Part shown: positions 10,101-20,271 of the stretch, one piece after another
How the letters are laid out: every line of letters begins with the position of its first letter
How positions within the stretch are numbered: position 1 is the first letter of the stretch
Assembly (NCBI RefSeq): GCF_905147045.1
Contig: NC_065901.1
Coordinates: 4,526,001-4,590,000 of the forward strand
From: Nymphalis io
Taxonomy: Eukaryota; Arthropoda; Insecta; Lepidoptera; Nymphalidae
Direction: 5' to 3'
DNA length: 64,000 nt
Translations under genes and position numbers: made by a program
The notes under the pieces: generated by a model
The model's database searches: none
What the model was told of the DNA's origin: nothing
Seen by the model: the letters and a program-made list of their open reading frames with translations, nothing else

Positions 10101-10190
10101 AGTGGAGTCATTTGCCATCCCGGGGCATATAAAAAAAAAAAAAAACCTTCCTATTCTATAAAAAAAAAAAAAAACATTAAAATAACGTAA
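7110..10190 (+). CDS. Intact endonuclease-reverse transcriptase polyprotein of LINE-alpha, 1026 aa
   Basis: The protein nicks target DNA and reverse-transcribes element RNA. Residues 1-14 (MVTTYHQVAHMRVH) come from the host SINE; element sequence starts at LFEVEFSNIRG. The APE-type endonuclease spans about 15-235: SNIRGL (21-26), TETQI (48-52), LVFLGDFNAHHESW (151-164) and SSDHGL (228-233), so the usual catalytic residues are all present. The RT spans about 510-780: NYRPIA (533-538), QYGFRPKRST (569-578), the motif A aspartate in SLDISKAFDRVW (603-614), GVPQGSVLSP (661-670) and the catalytic YADD (689-692). A thumb/C-terminal region follows (KTQVRSCVEYCSHLWDG). No zinc knuckle was seen. The frame has no stop before the poly(A): it reads ...PGAYKKKKK and ends in SINE tail and flank. 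The ATG at 7110 is the first of the open frame but is not native, so the true start is unknown. No ORF1 lies upstream. The intact frame suggests a young copy, but truncation probably leaves it without its own promoter. Confidence 0.93.
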   Translation: MVTTYHQVAHMRVHLFEVEFSNIRGLHANLNAVHHHLETARPAMLFLTETQILRPADTSYLNYPGYMLEESFKAKAGVCLFVRADVCCHRLRCLEDPSFSMLVVRVDLVRQSRVYVCLYRSHNGDLETSRLFDHLSRVADAAQEQFPNAELVFLGDFNAHHESWLKSLKTDHAGRTAHAFALTHDLTQLVDQPTRIPDIDGQAPSLLDLLLTSHPVEYQVVVQAPLGSSDHGLISTKVPQAKLPPSAVCKRRVWHYKSADWDGMRDYYASVPWKERCFSGNDPTASAAAVADEIMLGMEYYIPSSDLINRGTRNRWFTRECADAVSSKQAAYRAWINGCISGASNIDSLKANYNKNSKSCRKAYTRADAQRIVQIGHDLISHPRGSRSFWRLTKSVQNNFCQPSLPPLRNPDGSLAHSPQEKADLLAKLFADNSVIDDCSAQPPTIPSCGHTMPDIKIRQRDVRAELQSLDIRKASGPDGIPAIVLKKCAAELSPVLTRLFQLSLSSGCVPGAWRRANVQAVPKKGDRSDPANYRPIAITSVLCKVMERILNNQLIHYLEDHCLINDRQYGFRPKRSTGDLLAYVTHLWGEAIDKHGESLAVSLDISKAFDRVWHRSLLSKLPAYGLPAQLCTWIASFLHKRSLRVLVDGCASQFYVVNAGVPQGSVLSPTLFLLHINDMLSLGNIHCYADDSTVHGGYHGRAVAGRAETEERRENLVIELDRTLELIAKWGSDNLVEFNAKKTQVCALTAKKSPFYPHPSLCGTPLMIQSKIAMLGMDVRCDLSPRDYIEAIIKTASRKLGVLNKVRRFFTPQQLCLLYKTQVRSCVEYCSHLWDGSAKYLMEALDRLQRRAVRIIGDVKVTNTLEPLQLRREIAALSAFYRLYHGECSEELFSLISASPFLLKSTRAGSRCHRLTVTSIPSRTKKFGNSFLCRTTKEWNSLPAHVFPSSYNPGSFKRGVKRHLAAAWRGRLVQNILPDCTGRRRVWTLLPLTIRWSGVICHPGAYKKKKKPSYSIKKKKNIKIT
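7153..10145 (+). mobile_element. LINE-alpha copy 2: 5'-truncated, intact-ORF CR1/Jockey-like retrotransposon
   Basis: The element runs from CTGTTTGAGG (7152/7154) to a poly(A) run at 10131-10145. It interrupts a family B SINE, and the short duplication at the junctions appears to be only CCT (7151-7153 and 10146-10148). Its 3' end carries 'accacttaccatcaggtgg' at about 10082-10100, which also occurs near the 3' end of SINE family B. Compared with copy 3 (53426-56120) it lacks about 640 bp of 5' sequence. It shows none of the internal deletions of copies 1 and 3. I place it in the CR1/Jockey group from the RT and endonuclease layout; the exact clade (Daphne- or Zenon-like) is unproven. Confidence 0.92.
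10146..10174 (+). mobile_element. SINE family B 3' tail, displaced by the LINE insertion
   Basis: CCTTCCTATTCTATAAAA followed by A's is exactly the terminal segment of family B (compare 51390-51412). It completes the copy that begins at 6983. Confidence 0.92.
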
Positions 10191-10647
10191 ATCAATTTAT
10201 TCACAACGACGATTCAAAAATATAGAATAAAATCTCGAGATTATATTTCTTTTGTATTTAGTAACTAACGGTTTAGATAAAAAAAAATAATCGTTATTTT
10301 AAGTAGTGCACTGTTACTTAGCGAGTAAATTTGCATAATGTAACAGCTCGGGGAGTCGGCAACTCGCCGATTGTTTGTACACGTTCTGACGCTTTGTGGG
10401 GTCGAACTTGCCTTGATTGAGAAGTGAGAACAATGTTGCACTAAGTTAATTCGTATGCATTATTTGTGGACTTAAAACATTTTATAATTACATTTGCATT
10501 AAATTTTAATTATTTTCAAAAATAATAACAGTAGTTTTGAACTTTATCTACGTTTAAGGTTTAATTCTAACCACTCATTGAATAAAATTATTATATCGTT
10601 TTAACTTTTACTTTTAAATAAAAAGCTTCGACGGTGACGATGATAAT
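10175..10647. other. AT-rich spacer with a GC-richer islet
   Basis: No gene. The islet at about 10325-10430 (GCTCGGGGAGTCGGCAACTC) contrasts with its AT-rich flanks. Function unknown. Confidence 0.45.
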
Positions 10648-10862
10648 AGGACATCACCTGACCAATGTCAGCCACGGCGGCCATTTTTAAGAGAGACTAG
10701 GCAACTGAACATGACATAATTTTATAATGTCTCATAATCAATAATAGAAATCCGAGAGAAAAGACTTCAGCTACAGGACCAACGGCTTCACTGGTTTTAC
10801 GCGGCATGGGATTGTACACACTTCCAATTTCAAGGCAGGCTGCAACTGAAAATTTTTCAACT
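10648..10862 (-). mobile_element. SINE family C, body and 3' part
   Basis: On the minus strand it reads through 'ctgcctt...tggaagtgtgtacaa', 'gcgtaaa...ccgttggtcctg' and 'ggccgccgtggctgac' to its 3' end near 10648. The same body occurs at 18067-18248 and 33599-33770, and its join to a tRNA-like head is seen in the plus-strand copies at 15806 and 43443. Confidence 0.8.
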
Positions 10863-12062
10863 GACTAATATTAAATTCAATTAGTATTACTAAATTTTTT
10901 CGTCTCTATTTTGTGCTAATCATATAATCTGACCACATCCCATCGCCTTTCTTTTATAAACTAGCGTAAACCTCATTGTATTGTATCTCGGAAACTGTAA
11001 ATTTATTATTAATAGAAACCGCTTCGTACAAATCTTTTTTTTTTTAATTTTAAAAAACAGGCATTCATGTACGTACTTTAAAAAATACAATCATAATCAA
11101 TATGCAATTATACTAAGACTAGCGCTTTACGTAACTTTGCTCGTATCATAATTACTAAGTACCAATTTCCATGGCACTTTATTCAAAAATAAATGATTTT
11201 TCTTCAGACTGTAATTCTATTTATCACCACTATAGGAGTCATTTTTAAAAATCCTTCCTTAGTTCTAACCCGGTTGTATGCACATTTTCATGGTGTTAGC
11301 CCCAGCTTGAGCTATGTGTCGATATGTCACCCACTCAGTTATTCTTTTATATTCTTCTGACTCTATTTACTTCTGTTAAATTCAGGATTATTGAAAACTC
11401 AATCTAGTATAACAACAAATACAATATTCAATATTTAATATTGTTAAGTGTTTTGGGGTAAGAAAGGTATTATGTACATTTACGATATATAGTTAGCTAA
11501 CGGTGATTTATATAGGAATAGACAATATCATGACTTAGCGTTATAGCTGATTTTATTCAAATGTCGTTGATGACTTAATTTATCAATATTTAAATTCACT
11601 TTTTTCTAATTTGATCCCTATTAAAATTGCGTTAAAACTCAAATTTGTGTAACCAACTAAAATAAGTAAAGTAGTTGGACGCACGCTTATCACGTGTGTG
11701 TCGATTCCGACATAAAAGAGAATGGTTAATCCAATTACATGTTGAAAGAGCAATCTGTTTCCACATCAGGGATAATTATTAGCTTCCGCTAATAAGACCC
11801 GGAACTGACATGTAATGAAATCTTCCGTACGGTGTGAGCTATAATTAAACAATTAATGATGTTTATTATTCTTATAATTTAGCACAAATTTTACATAAGG
11901 TTCAAAAGCCAGTATAGTTAAAGCAATTGTAAGATCAAACCCAGCTCTTATATATATTTATTTTTATTGTGAAATAGTAAAAAAAAAATATTCCACATAA
12001 ACCAATAATTTTAAAACATCCTTAATATTATTTTATATATACAATGTAATTTAAGCTTTATC
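10863..12062. other. AT-rich spacer, nothing recognised
   Basis: AT-rich single-copy-looking DNA with short homopolymers. I see no gene, SINE or strong inverted repeat. Confidence 0.6.
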
Positions 12063-12386
12063 GATTGTGAACGAGATGGCCCAGTGGTAAGAACGCGTGA
12101 ATCTTAACCGATGATCGTGGGTTCAAACCCGGGCAAGCACCACTGAATTTTCATGGGCTTAATTTGTGATTATAATTCATCTCGTGCTTTACGGTGAAGG
12201 AAAACATCGTGAGGAAACCTGCATGTGTCTAATTTCACTGAAATTCTACCACATATGTATTCCACCAACCCGCATTGGAGCAGCGTGGTGGAATAAGCTC
12301 CAAACCTTCTCCTCAAAAAGAGGAGAGGAGGCCTTTAGCCCAGCAGTGGGATATTCACAGGCTGTTACGGTTACGGATTGTGAACG
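12063..12386 (+). mobile_element. SINE family A, full-length, with 11-bp target-site duplication
   Basis: A tRNA-like head starts GAGATGGCCCAGTGG, with a B-box-like GGGTTCAAACCCGGGC at about 12119. The body contains GGTGAAGGAAAACATCGTGA and the tail reads AGCCCAGCAGTGGGA. The 3' end is a short (GTTACG)-type run rather than poly(A). The flanking GATTGTGAACG at 12063-12073 is repeated exactly at 12376-12386, which defines the insertion as 12074-12375. An open frame across it (12166-12414) is a by-product of the SINE. Confidence 0.93.
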
Positions 12387-13554
12387 GATTTTGATGAAAA
12401 GCGGTGGTTTTTAAGATTAAATTGGTAGTAGAAAATTAACAGATTCTGTGTTGTAGTCGATATCTTCCACAATAATACCATTGTCGGAAATTTGGATCAA
12501 TTTTTACCGGTAACCTCTAAAAACCTCTATAGTTAAATTTACTTAGATTTCTTTGAACCGTTCGAAAACATTTTACTGATAATAAAACGTTTTATTAAAA
12601 AACAAAACAATGATAATATATACAGGAATTTATGTGTAGGCCATTTTGACGAATTGCATTTTCCATGTAAAATTTGTTCCGTTAACTTGAAAATATTTTT
12701 ATATGTTATGTACGAACATCTTTAGGTATAATATCTACTGAATTCACACGTTACATAAATAATATATCAAAGTATAAATATTTGGTTGGTAAAGCAAAAA
12801 CGTCTTAAATCCCCATCGAATCTTAGAGGCCCTCTTGATGGAGGGCGGCGATATTATGCCGAGGCACGGTTGCTTCCATTCTTAGTGATTTAATTTCCTT
12901 CCATAACACCAACATAATCCTTATGAAATCACGTGCAATTTTGAACCTTATCCGCACGTAATAAGAAAGTGCTAAAGGCGAGAATATTCTGGCACTGTCA
13001 CCAACGCATAGGATTTGTTATTGGCAGTTATATGCGAAGTTTCATGTTTGTATCACCCGTAAAAGGGTTTGGAATTGCCAAATATTGGAGATTGCTTATT
13101 TAATGCGTGCTACAACGTTTCAATTTCTATTCCTCACTTAGTTTGACTTAGTTTATCGAAATCAACTAAGACTTTAATATAAATATAGATTTATCGTAAA
13201 GATAATGAAAAAGACGTGAAATATGAAGCTATTGTAGTTTAATAATGTTTATAATATGTAATTAATAACATTTTTGTACATATTATATATTTTATTTCTT
13301 ATTATAATATGTACTTGATTAATTTTATCTCAGTAATATTTTAAGATTATCGTATTTATATGAGTAAGAAAACAGACTTAAATTTATTTCAACTGTATTA
13401 AAATGAAGTCAGTAATGAATTAGAAGCAGTTATTATGTAAATAAAAGCTCACTGTTTCTTTAAAAAAATACACGTTCTTTGATTCAATTTGTTTGACCAG
13501 AGTTCTATAATTAGTTTTTTATTTTATTTATTTATTTTGCTGTAAAAACGCCGC
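12387..13554. other. AT-rich spacer, nothing recognised
   Basis: No gene. A slightly GC-richer patch lies near 12820-12880. An A/T-rich run near 13515-13545 may be the tail of the adjacent R1-clade remnant. Confidence 0.5.
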
Positions 13555-14072
13555 ACTCATGGTAGGAAGGTGCCGCCTCTCACCTCGCTATCCCGTGCAG
13601 ATTCCTACCGAAGCAACCATACCCGGTAAATACTTGCGTCAGCCTGAATGTAAGTGTGCCGTGACTCCGTTCCATCCAGCGACTCAAGTGGGGACGGCCG
13701 GCGTCCACTGTCGCTAAGCCTGCCAAGGCTCCAACCTGCAAATCAGTGCTCGCTGAGCTAGAGCCCTGACCCGCTCCACTTCCGCCAGTCCCGGACGGTC
13801 GCCATTCGACCTCGCTAACAACCGAAACCGGTACACTTACGCAAGCACCTTCGCCTGAAGTTCCCAAGGCGGAACACTCGCGAGATCCACACAGTGTCCA
13901 CAACAGCATACGGTAACCACGTATCACTCTCCCCACTATGACTTTCTGCGTTCTCCGTAGAAGAGCCTTGTTACGAGCGGTGAGAGTATCCACCCAAATG
14001 GGTGCACCGTATAGCGCCATGGAGTGCACCACACCAGCATATAAACGCCGGCAAATTATTAGTCCTTTGGTC
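13555..14072 (-). pseudogene. R1-clade LINE, C-terminal region remnant
   Basis: The minus-strand frame reads YAGVVHSMALYGAPIWVDTL, then LLRRTQKVIVGRVIRGYR, and ends HGTLTFRLTQVFTGYGCFG. These are the conserved post-RT blocks of R1-clade elements (R1/TRAS/SART type), which insert into rDNA, telomeric repeats or dispersed sites. The segment between the blocks (about 13650-13880) is poorly conserved and probably deleted or shifted. After GIAR the frame continues into a degenerate knuckle, where YHECG replaces the usual CHHC-type motif, and is cut off near 13555. Its GC content is well above that of its surroundings. It is a dead fragment. Confidence 0.82.
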
Positions 14073-14984
14073 TATGTATAAAAAAAAAACAAATTTAATA
14101 TATAGATGTCTAAAATACTACACAAAATATTCATATATAGAAAATAAAATATTATCAAGGGATCCAGATTGAGAACTTGCACATAAACGCAGTTGCCATC
14201 TGTTTGTTGTATAAGAAATCGCTAACTTCGAACCGCAACGGAGTTGACTCGTCGATGTAGTTGGAAAACTTACTTAGTCTATTAGAATCAAAATGCTCTT
14301 TTCAATTGCGAAAAAGGCGTCTATTTTTAGCCATGATGTTCAAAATAAATAAAGTTTGAAATTTCTTCTTCCATGCAGCTTGGTGCATAAACATATACAA
14401 CAGAATATTATCCGCCGCATAATGGTTTCCACGAAATAAATTATAAACACAAATTAAGTACATAAAAATTCAGTATACTTTCCCGGTCTTAAGCCCGTAA
14501 ACTTCGATTTTGATTTACGTGTTTTAACCACCCCACGGGGCTATTATGGTTTTTAAGATAAATTATATTGAGTATCCTAATTATAACATTTGTAACGATA
14601 TTTGTCATATTGAGCCCGTTGACATTTACCTGCTGAAACCTCCTACTTTATACGTTCTCCTCGTCATATAAATAATAAAGGGAATTAAATTCGAGACACC
14701 GACATTTTTAATGGCGCGAAAGAACCACTATCGCCAGGTCGTTAATCTACGGCGACTGCACGTTCCGTGGTTTTTGCATCTTTATCAGAAGCGAAGTTTC
14801 GAACTATTTGGTTTTATCTGTGATATATATACCACATTCACGTGACTTACATTAATGGATATATCTAATAGGACATCTTACTTTTTAGTTGATTGAAGAA
14901 TTCTTATTTACTATACACATCACTGCAACGTGTCTCTTCAAACTTTTTGGGGTTACGTAGTTTTTTTTATTTTACTGATATTAG
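14073..14984. other. AT-rich spacer containing an old SINE piece
   Basis: Apart from the family A remnant listed at 14360-14502, I see no gene or repeat that I can support here. Confidence 0.5.
14360..14502 (-). mobile_element. Old SINE family A remnant
   Basis: 'ttataaacacaaattaagta', then 'cataaaaattcagt', then 'cccgg' match the minus-strand family A body and head in order (compare 22880-22935). Upstream similarity ('ggtttccacga') is weak. Confidence 0.65.
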
Positions 14985-15268
14985 CTTGACTGACAAATAG
15001 GCTACCTCATGGTACGGGGTCACCACCGCCCATAGACATTGATACTGTAAGAAATATTAACAATCCGTTACATGACCAACCTTGGGAACTAAGATGTTAT
15101 GTCCCTTGTACCTATAGTTACCAGATTCCTTCAATTCACCCTTTCACCTCAATCACAGTTCAAACCTTAATACAACAGTACTGAGTGTTGGTGTTTGGCG
15201 ATAGAATATAAGACGAGTGAGTGATATCGACCCAGACAGACTTGCACAAACCCCTACTATTAAGTCAG
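14985..15268 (-). mobile_element. SINE family B, near full length
   Basis: The plus strand shows the reverse complement of family B: 'catagacattgatactgtaa', 'accttgggaactaagatgtt', 'atgtcccttgta' and finally 'gacttgcacaaacccctac', the family's 5' end. Confidence 0.85.
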
Positions 15269-15805
15269 TTAAGTTAAAAACTGTGCTTTTATAAAATTTT
15301 CATCTCGCCTACATATCGGATTGCTTAACCGTCTGTCCCACTTCCAAGATTTCTACAATTTTGATACACTCGAATTTATAAGTTCTCAAATTGAATTTAA
15401 AAATTTAAAAGCGATGAAGCCAACAAAACCGAAGCTTTATAAGTTTCAGCGGCAGAGCATTGCAATACGAAACTTAGCGACAACTAGTCGCAGAGAAAAT
15501 AATAAAGTTTTTGCCACAAAGTCGTATAACGATTACGTTTCTATACTTTTAAATAGAAAACATGGGCTTACATTTTTGTAACAAATACATCAATAAATAT
15601 ATTGATAATTACTTTTGGCAGTGTATATCTAGTTGCTTATACTACAAAATTTTAAATGAAAATAGAGGCAAAACTTAAATTAAGCCTGTATGTATACATA
15701 CATACATTTAAATGAAACATTATATACATTTATAAGTATGTTATTGGTATCTTTGTAAATCATATAAAACACAACTTACATTTACACACAAGTATATTAT
15801 TTCTG
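15269..15805. other. AT-rich spacer with an unsupported 86-codon frame
   Basis: The frame at 15321-15581 is AT-driven and lacks any motif, so I do not call a gene. Confidence 0.5.
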
Positions 15806-15950
15806 CCTCGTTGATCTAGTGGCTTGATGTAAAGCCGGCAGACCCGGAAGTCGGTTCAATTCCCAGGTCGGGCCAATAAAAATGATTGGGTTTTTCTGTC
15901 AGAAAATTCTCAGAAGCAGCCCGAAGTCTGGAAATTGGAAGTGTGTTTAA
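15806..15950 (+). mobile_element. SINE family C, tRNA-like head and proximal body
   Basis: A head resembling a tRNA, GCCTCGTTGATCTAGTGGC, with a B-box-like GGTTCAATTCC near 15853. It is followed by 'tctcagaagcagcccgaagt' and 'ctggaaattggaagtgtg', the body text seen on the opposite strand at 10814-10860. Confidence 0.75.
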
Positions 15951-18066
15951 ACATTTTCATTAAATCCTTTAATCAGATTGCTGCCAATAAGTATAGATTA
16001 TGATTTTGCTATAAAAAATATTTTTTATACATATAAATACTTTATAAAGCAATGTAATCGAGTGGTAAATGGTATCCGTTTGTAGAGATAACCGGGGTTT
16101 AAAAATATTAGAAACGAATCGAAAAAAAACAAACAGTACGCAACGGAAAATCTGCAATGACTTTACATTGACATTTGACATAGAAACGCGCTCCCGGGCA
16201 AAAGTGGACGCATTTCATTTTAAGTGTTATGTTTTTCTGTAATATAAAAAATATATCTTAGGTATCATCATTTATTAAAAGATAATTTTATTAAATGCAA
16301 CCAATACCTACCAATGAAGACATTTTCGTCTAAATAAAATGTTCCTAATAAGAGTCCATATCACTTGTCTATACACATCTATGCATGTAGTATGCATCGT
16401 CTTGAACATCCATTATTATATTTATCTTTCTCTGTGCTCCATTGTAGTGGAAGTTGACAAACGGCACTTAAAATTCATCTTGCATTACATAATATATTGA
16501 AATAAAAACTCTCAAGTTCAAAGAGGTTAAAAGCTACGCAGTAATTCATTTTTTAAATTTTTATTATACCTTATATATACAATCTATGTGCATGTGGAAT
16601 GTACTTTTTTAGCCACCTCATTTAAAATACAAAATTTGTCTAATAAGCTTCCTTTAGCTAACTTACCTTAGCTTAGAGTAAATCTTTTCAGTTCATTTAT
16701 ATTATGAATTTGTTTTTAAGCTAATTAAGCCTTTAGTTGATTAAATTAAATACAGAATAAGTTTCGCATCAGAGTTATAAAGAAAATTTCTACATTTCTT
16801 TTGCCGTTCCAAAAAGAAATAATAATGTGACAAAATATTTCTGTGCTTAAAATATTTCAAAGATCTCTACACCTAATCATCGCAGCACTATAAATTCTAC
16901 AAAGCCGAGCGCCCAGCGTCTCTCGAATGCTACCGAGTCGCAAAGTCGCTAAATCTAAGTGGATGGAGTTGATGGATGCTACCCTTCCCGGATTACTTTC
17001 ACCGTATCTGCTATCACCACGCCTTTTTTATAAGAACCCGTTAAAAATATATTCATCCCTTAGATTTAAAGAATATTTTATTGACATTCGTGATCATTAT
17101 TCAACCACGTCACCGTTGCTGTCTTTTCAATATTTGTTTGCTGAATATTTCTTTCTAGTTGTAGATCTTTCTAGAATTTATTTAAGCATACTACATTCTT
17201 AACACGTACAATATTGCTAAATATATTTCAAACATTTGTCTCATCGTCATCATGATCAGTTTTTCTGTATTTGTAATATGCTATTTTATCCACTATAGGT
17301 GCTGTAATGGTAACACACCTATTTATGTACATATTCATACCGATTTCTAGATAAGTATCTCTAACAGAGAACACGGTGACGCTACTTCATAGCGGTGCTT
17401 CAGCGGAATCAAGAAACACACAACCTACATATAATTGAAATAAAATAAGTTTTATTTTAGCTTGAAAGCTGAGGACAGGTGGTGACGGGGCAAGTATAGA
17501 AAGGTGGTAGAAGAATTAAGTTGGCTTGATGCCACACATTCGCCACACTTTTTTACCCAACTATCAGCGTCCACCGCGCCGCTGAACACTGCACACTAAT
17601 ATCTAGCCAATATATTTAAGAACTTCCTAGAGATTCAATCGTTTGTTTTACACATTTTGTTTACCCTTACAACAAACCCACTTTTGTGTTGGTATAATAT
17701 GAGTATGAGTGGTTAATTTATATATTTTCATTTTATTAAAGAGCATGGAGCTACTGCAGGAAGCAAGTTGTCTAGTAATAATCGATCTATGCGGAATAAT
17801 TTTGCAAACAAAATGTTTTAATAATGTGCTTATTTTTGGCAAACATTGGATAAAATCTAGGATGTGTGCAAGGATGTGTGTGTTAAGGAGCTGAAGCATC
17901 GTCAGTATGTCGCATTTTTCAATTCAAAAGTAGGAAATATCGGATATATTATAATATCTCCAGGCTTTTCAAGTAAGACTAAAATAAATAATAACCCTAA
18001 GATACATTTTATAGCATGTGTGAGTAAGCTGTTGTTGCGCTTAAAATTAATATCGGATACAACGAA
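15951..18066. other. AT-rich spacer, nothing recognised
   Basis: About 2.1 kb of AT-rich DNA. A modestly GC-richer patch at about 16900-17000 begins a 91-codon frame without recognisable features. There is no SINE and no clear inverted repeat. Confidence 0.55.
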
Positions 18067-18248
18067 GTGATGTCCTCCTGACCGATTTCGGCCACGGCAG
18101 CCAATCTCAAGCAAGATTAGCCTACTGCGCGGGACATATTAGAGTGCGCAAACACAGGTGCACTCTCTATTCCCTCACTCTCATAATCCGATGGGACGGC
18201 AAACCGACACGACCGGAAAGAGTTCAGAGGCAGGACCAACGGTTTTAA
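18067..18248 (-). mobile_element. SINE family C, 3' body
   Basis: The plus strand reads 'tgatgtcctcctgaccgatt', 'tcggccacggcagccaatct' and 'ctcataatccgatgggacgg', the reverse complement of the distal family C body. The head is missing. Confidence 0.85.
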
Positions 18249-18845
18249 TTTTATCGATATAAACTAAAAGTAAAGTAGGCCCAAATAAACTGCCTTCAAA
18301 CTAAATTGATCATCCTAAGGGACTTAATTGTTTATAGAATTGACTTATATAATATATCTACACGTTTATTTCAAGACAATATATTTCCGAAATCAGAAAC
18401 CGTATTGGCTATCAACAAACATATGGTTTTGTAAATATGAATGAGATTTTAATTATCGATACAGTATTTATTGTCTTCTGTCCTATGAATAGGATAAAAC
18501 ACTGAAAAAAATTGCGAACCTAGATTATTTTGTGTAAAAAACTTGCTTAGCGGCTTTTGTATAGAAGTTATTTTGCTGACACATTTACAACATATGAATA
18601 TTAATTGTTTAATTAAATGAATAATATAATTGTATATAATAAATAGTTAAATGAGAGTACTAAAAACGTAACATTTCATTTATGTATCATTTTCAAAGTA
18701 TATAATATGATATCATTTTGATTGTAGTCTCGTTTACGATTGTTTCTGGTTGCTTAATTCAATTTTCTGAAAAAATAAGCTTTTTTATTTGAATTAAAAC
18801 AAATCCAAGCTTTCCATGTAATCTTTCCTATTGCATTGAAACGAG
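18249..18845. other. AT-rich spacer, nothing recognised
   Basis: AT-rich DNA without a gene or repeat that I can identify. Confidence 0.55.
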
Positions 18846-19174
18846 CTCGTAGTTTACTACTAGTCGCTACAACGCGGCAATAAACGGCTCCCGCGAACAA
18901 TGCAAAAAGCCGAAACGGGATCGGCGGACAGGTTGAAAAATTGTAATACAGAGGGACGCGCGCTACTGCACGCTGGTACTCTGCTCGGTGGTGTACGCAA
19001 AATTATACCTTAACTGTATGAAGCATAAAGCCAAATATAAATGAATACTTATAGTAGCCGAGCGGTAATCCGCAACCGCAAAATAAGTGCTTAATTATGC
19101 GGCCTCGGGCTTCGGATTATGTTTTTATTTTCGGGCTCTAGCATTATAAATTCCTAAGAATATTCACGTAACGT
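18846..19174 (+). other. Element X: GC-richer conserved block with inverted sister (element Y)
   Basis: This block of about 330 bp is collinear with the reverse complement of 31268-31570. Shared text includes 'tagtttact.ct.gtcgctac', 'gaacaatg.aaaaa.ccg', 'aaacgggatc.gcggacag', 'ttgaaaaatt.taa.acaga', 'agtagccga', 'aataagtg.ttaattatgc' and, at the far end, 'tattcacgt'. It has no long open frame, tRNA head, poly(A) or terminal repeats. It may be a duplicated regulatory or structural element, or a very old low-copy transposon. Confidence 0.8.
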
Positions 19175-19304
19175 GGGCCGTGCTTTGCGATGATAGTCGT
19201 GGAGACTGCGGACAGCCTTGAACTACATTTGGCTTAAAGGTTTTATTTTTTTTTTCTTAATTATTCACAGTTTCTTTTGTTTCTTAATAATGACTTTTTT
19301 ATGT

Positions 19305-19570
19305 TTTAGGTAGACGGACGAGCAAATGGACCTGATGGTAAGTGGTCACCACCGCCCATAGACATTAACGAGGTAAGAAATAATAACCATTCCTTACATC
19401 ACCAATGTGCCACCAATTCAGGGAACTGAGATGTTAAGTCCCTTGTGCCTGTAGTTACACTAGCTGACTCACCTTTCAAACTGGAACGAACAATACTAAG
19501 TATTGCAGCTTAGCGGCAAAATATCTGATGGGTACCCACCCAGAAGGGCCTGCACAAACCTACCACCAGG
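19305..19570 (-). mobile_element. SINE family B, near full length
   Basis: The reverse complement of family B, from 'gacgagcaaatggacctgat' and 'ggtaagtggtcacc' through 'cccttgtgcctgtagttaca' to 'gggcctgcacaaacctacca'. It has no poly(T) at its start, so it is old. Confidence 0.87.
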
Positions 19571-20271
19571 TAAAACATATAATATAATATCACAATAAGG
19601 TTCCTACTTTTTAAACTCAACGCTCTTTATTCTGTTTTTTTCTTATAGCGGTATTTTTCTACTTTCATTTATGGAAACTAAGATAAATTTATGATCACAT
19701 AATAACATGTAACAAGTAAAAATTTTTAATAACCAAAAACTTATATAATGCATAATAGTATATACATATTATATGTATAATAGTAAGTGTTTTTTTATGT
19801 CTAGCTGAATTATAAATAACTCTTTACAAATGTATACAAGAAAACGATTTCAACCCTACGAAAGAGCATTAATCAAACGGTTACGTTTGGTTTTCCTCAC
19901 TTGGCGTCGCTCCAGCGCCATCTATCGACGAGATTACGAATCTAGGTCTCATCGTTTCTTGAATTACGTTGAGCCCATTCGTTTGCATGGATTAGTACGT
20001 GAAAAAAATTATATATCAACAACTTTACATATATTTTCACTTTTACGAACAATTTATTTATTATAAATGCCATATCTATTTTTTTCGTTTTATTATTTAG
20101 TTATTAAAACATATATTTGAATTTAACCCAAATATATTTTTTAATTTTGTTTTTTTAATAAATTATGACGTCTCAAATTTAAAGTGGGGTGTATAATAAG
20201 AGAAACTCAATCCGTATCTAATTCGTGAAATTTTAAAAACTGACTTAGGGTTACGACTTTTGAAAATGGAT
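19571..20271. other. AT-rich spacer
   Basis: It contains a 78-codon frame at 19830-20066 with a short GC-richer section ('cgctccagcgccatctatcg') but no recognisable domain. I do not call a gene. Confidence 0.45.

Noticed and set aside
12074..12145. Possible tRNA gene
   Set aside because: Same reasoning: this is the head of SINE family A, bounded by an 11-bp target duplication.
15321..15581. 86-codon open frame
   Set aside because: AT-rich, no motif, no splice or promoter context; expected by chance in this base composition.
16927..17202. 91-codon frame starting in a GC-richer patch
   Set aside because: No domain, and the second half is ordinary AT-rich sequence; insufficient to call an exon.
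19830..20066. 78-codon frame with a basic N-terminal part
   Set aside because: No recognisable domain; the length is within chance and the surrounding DNA is plain spacer.
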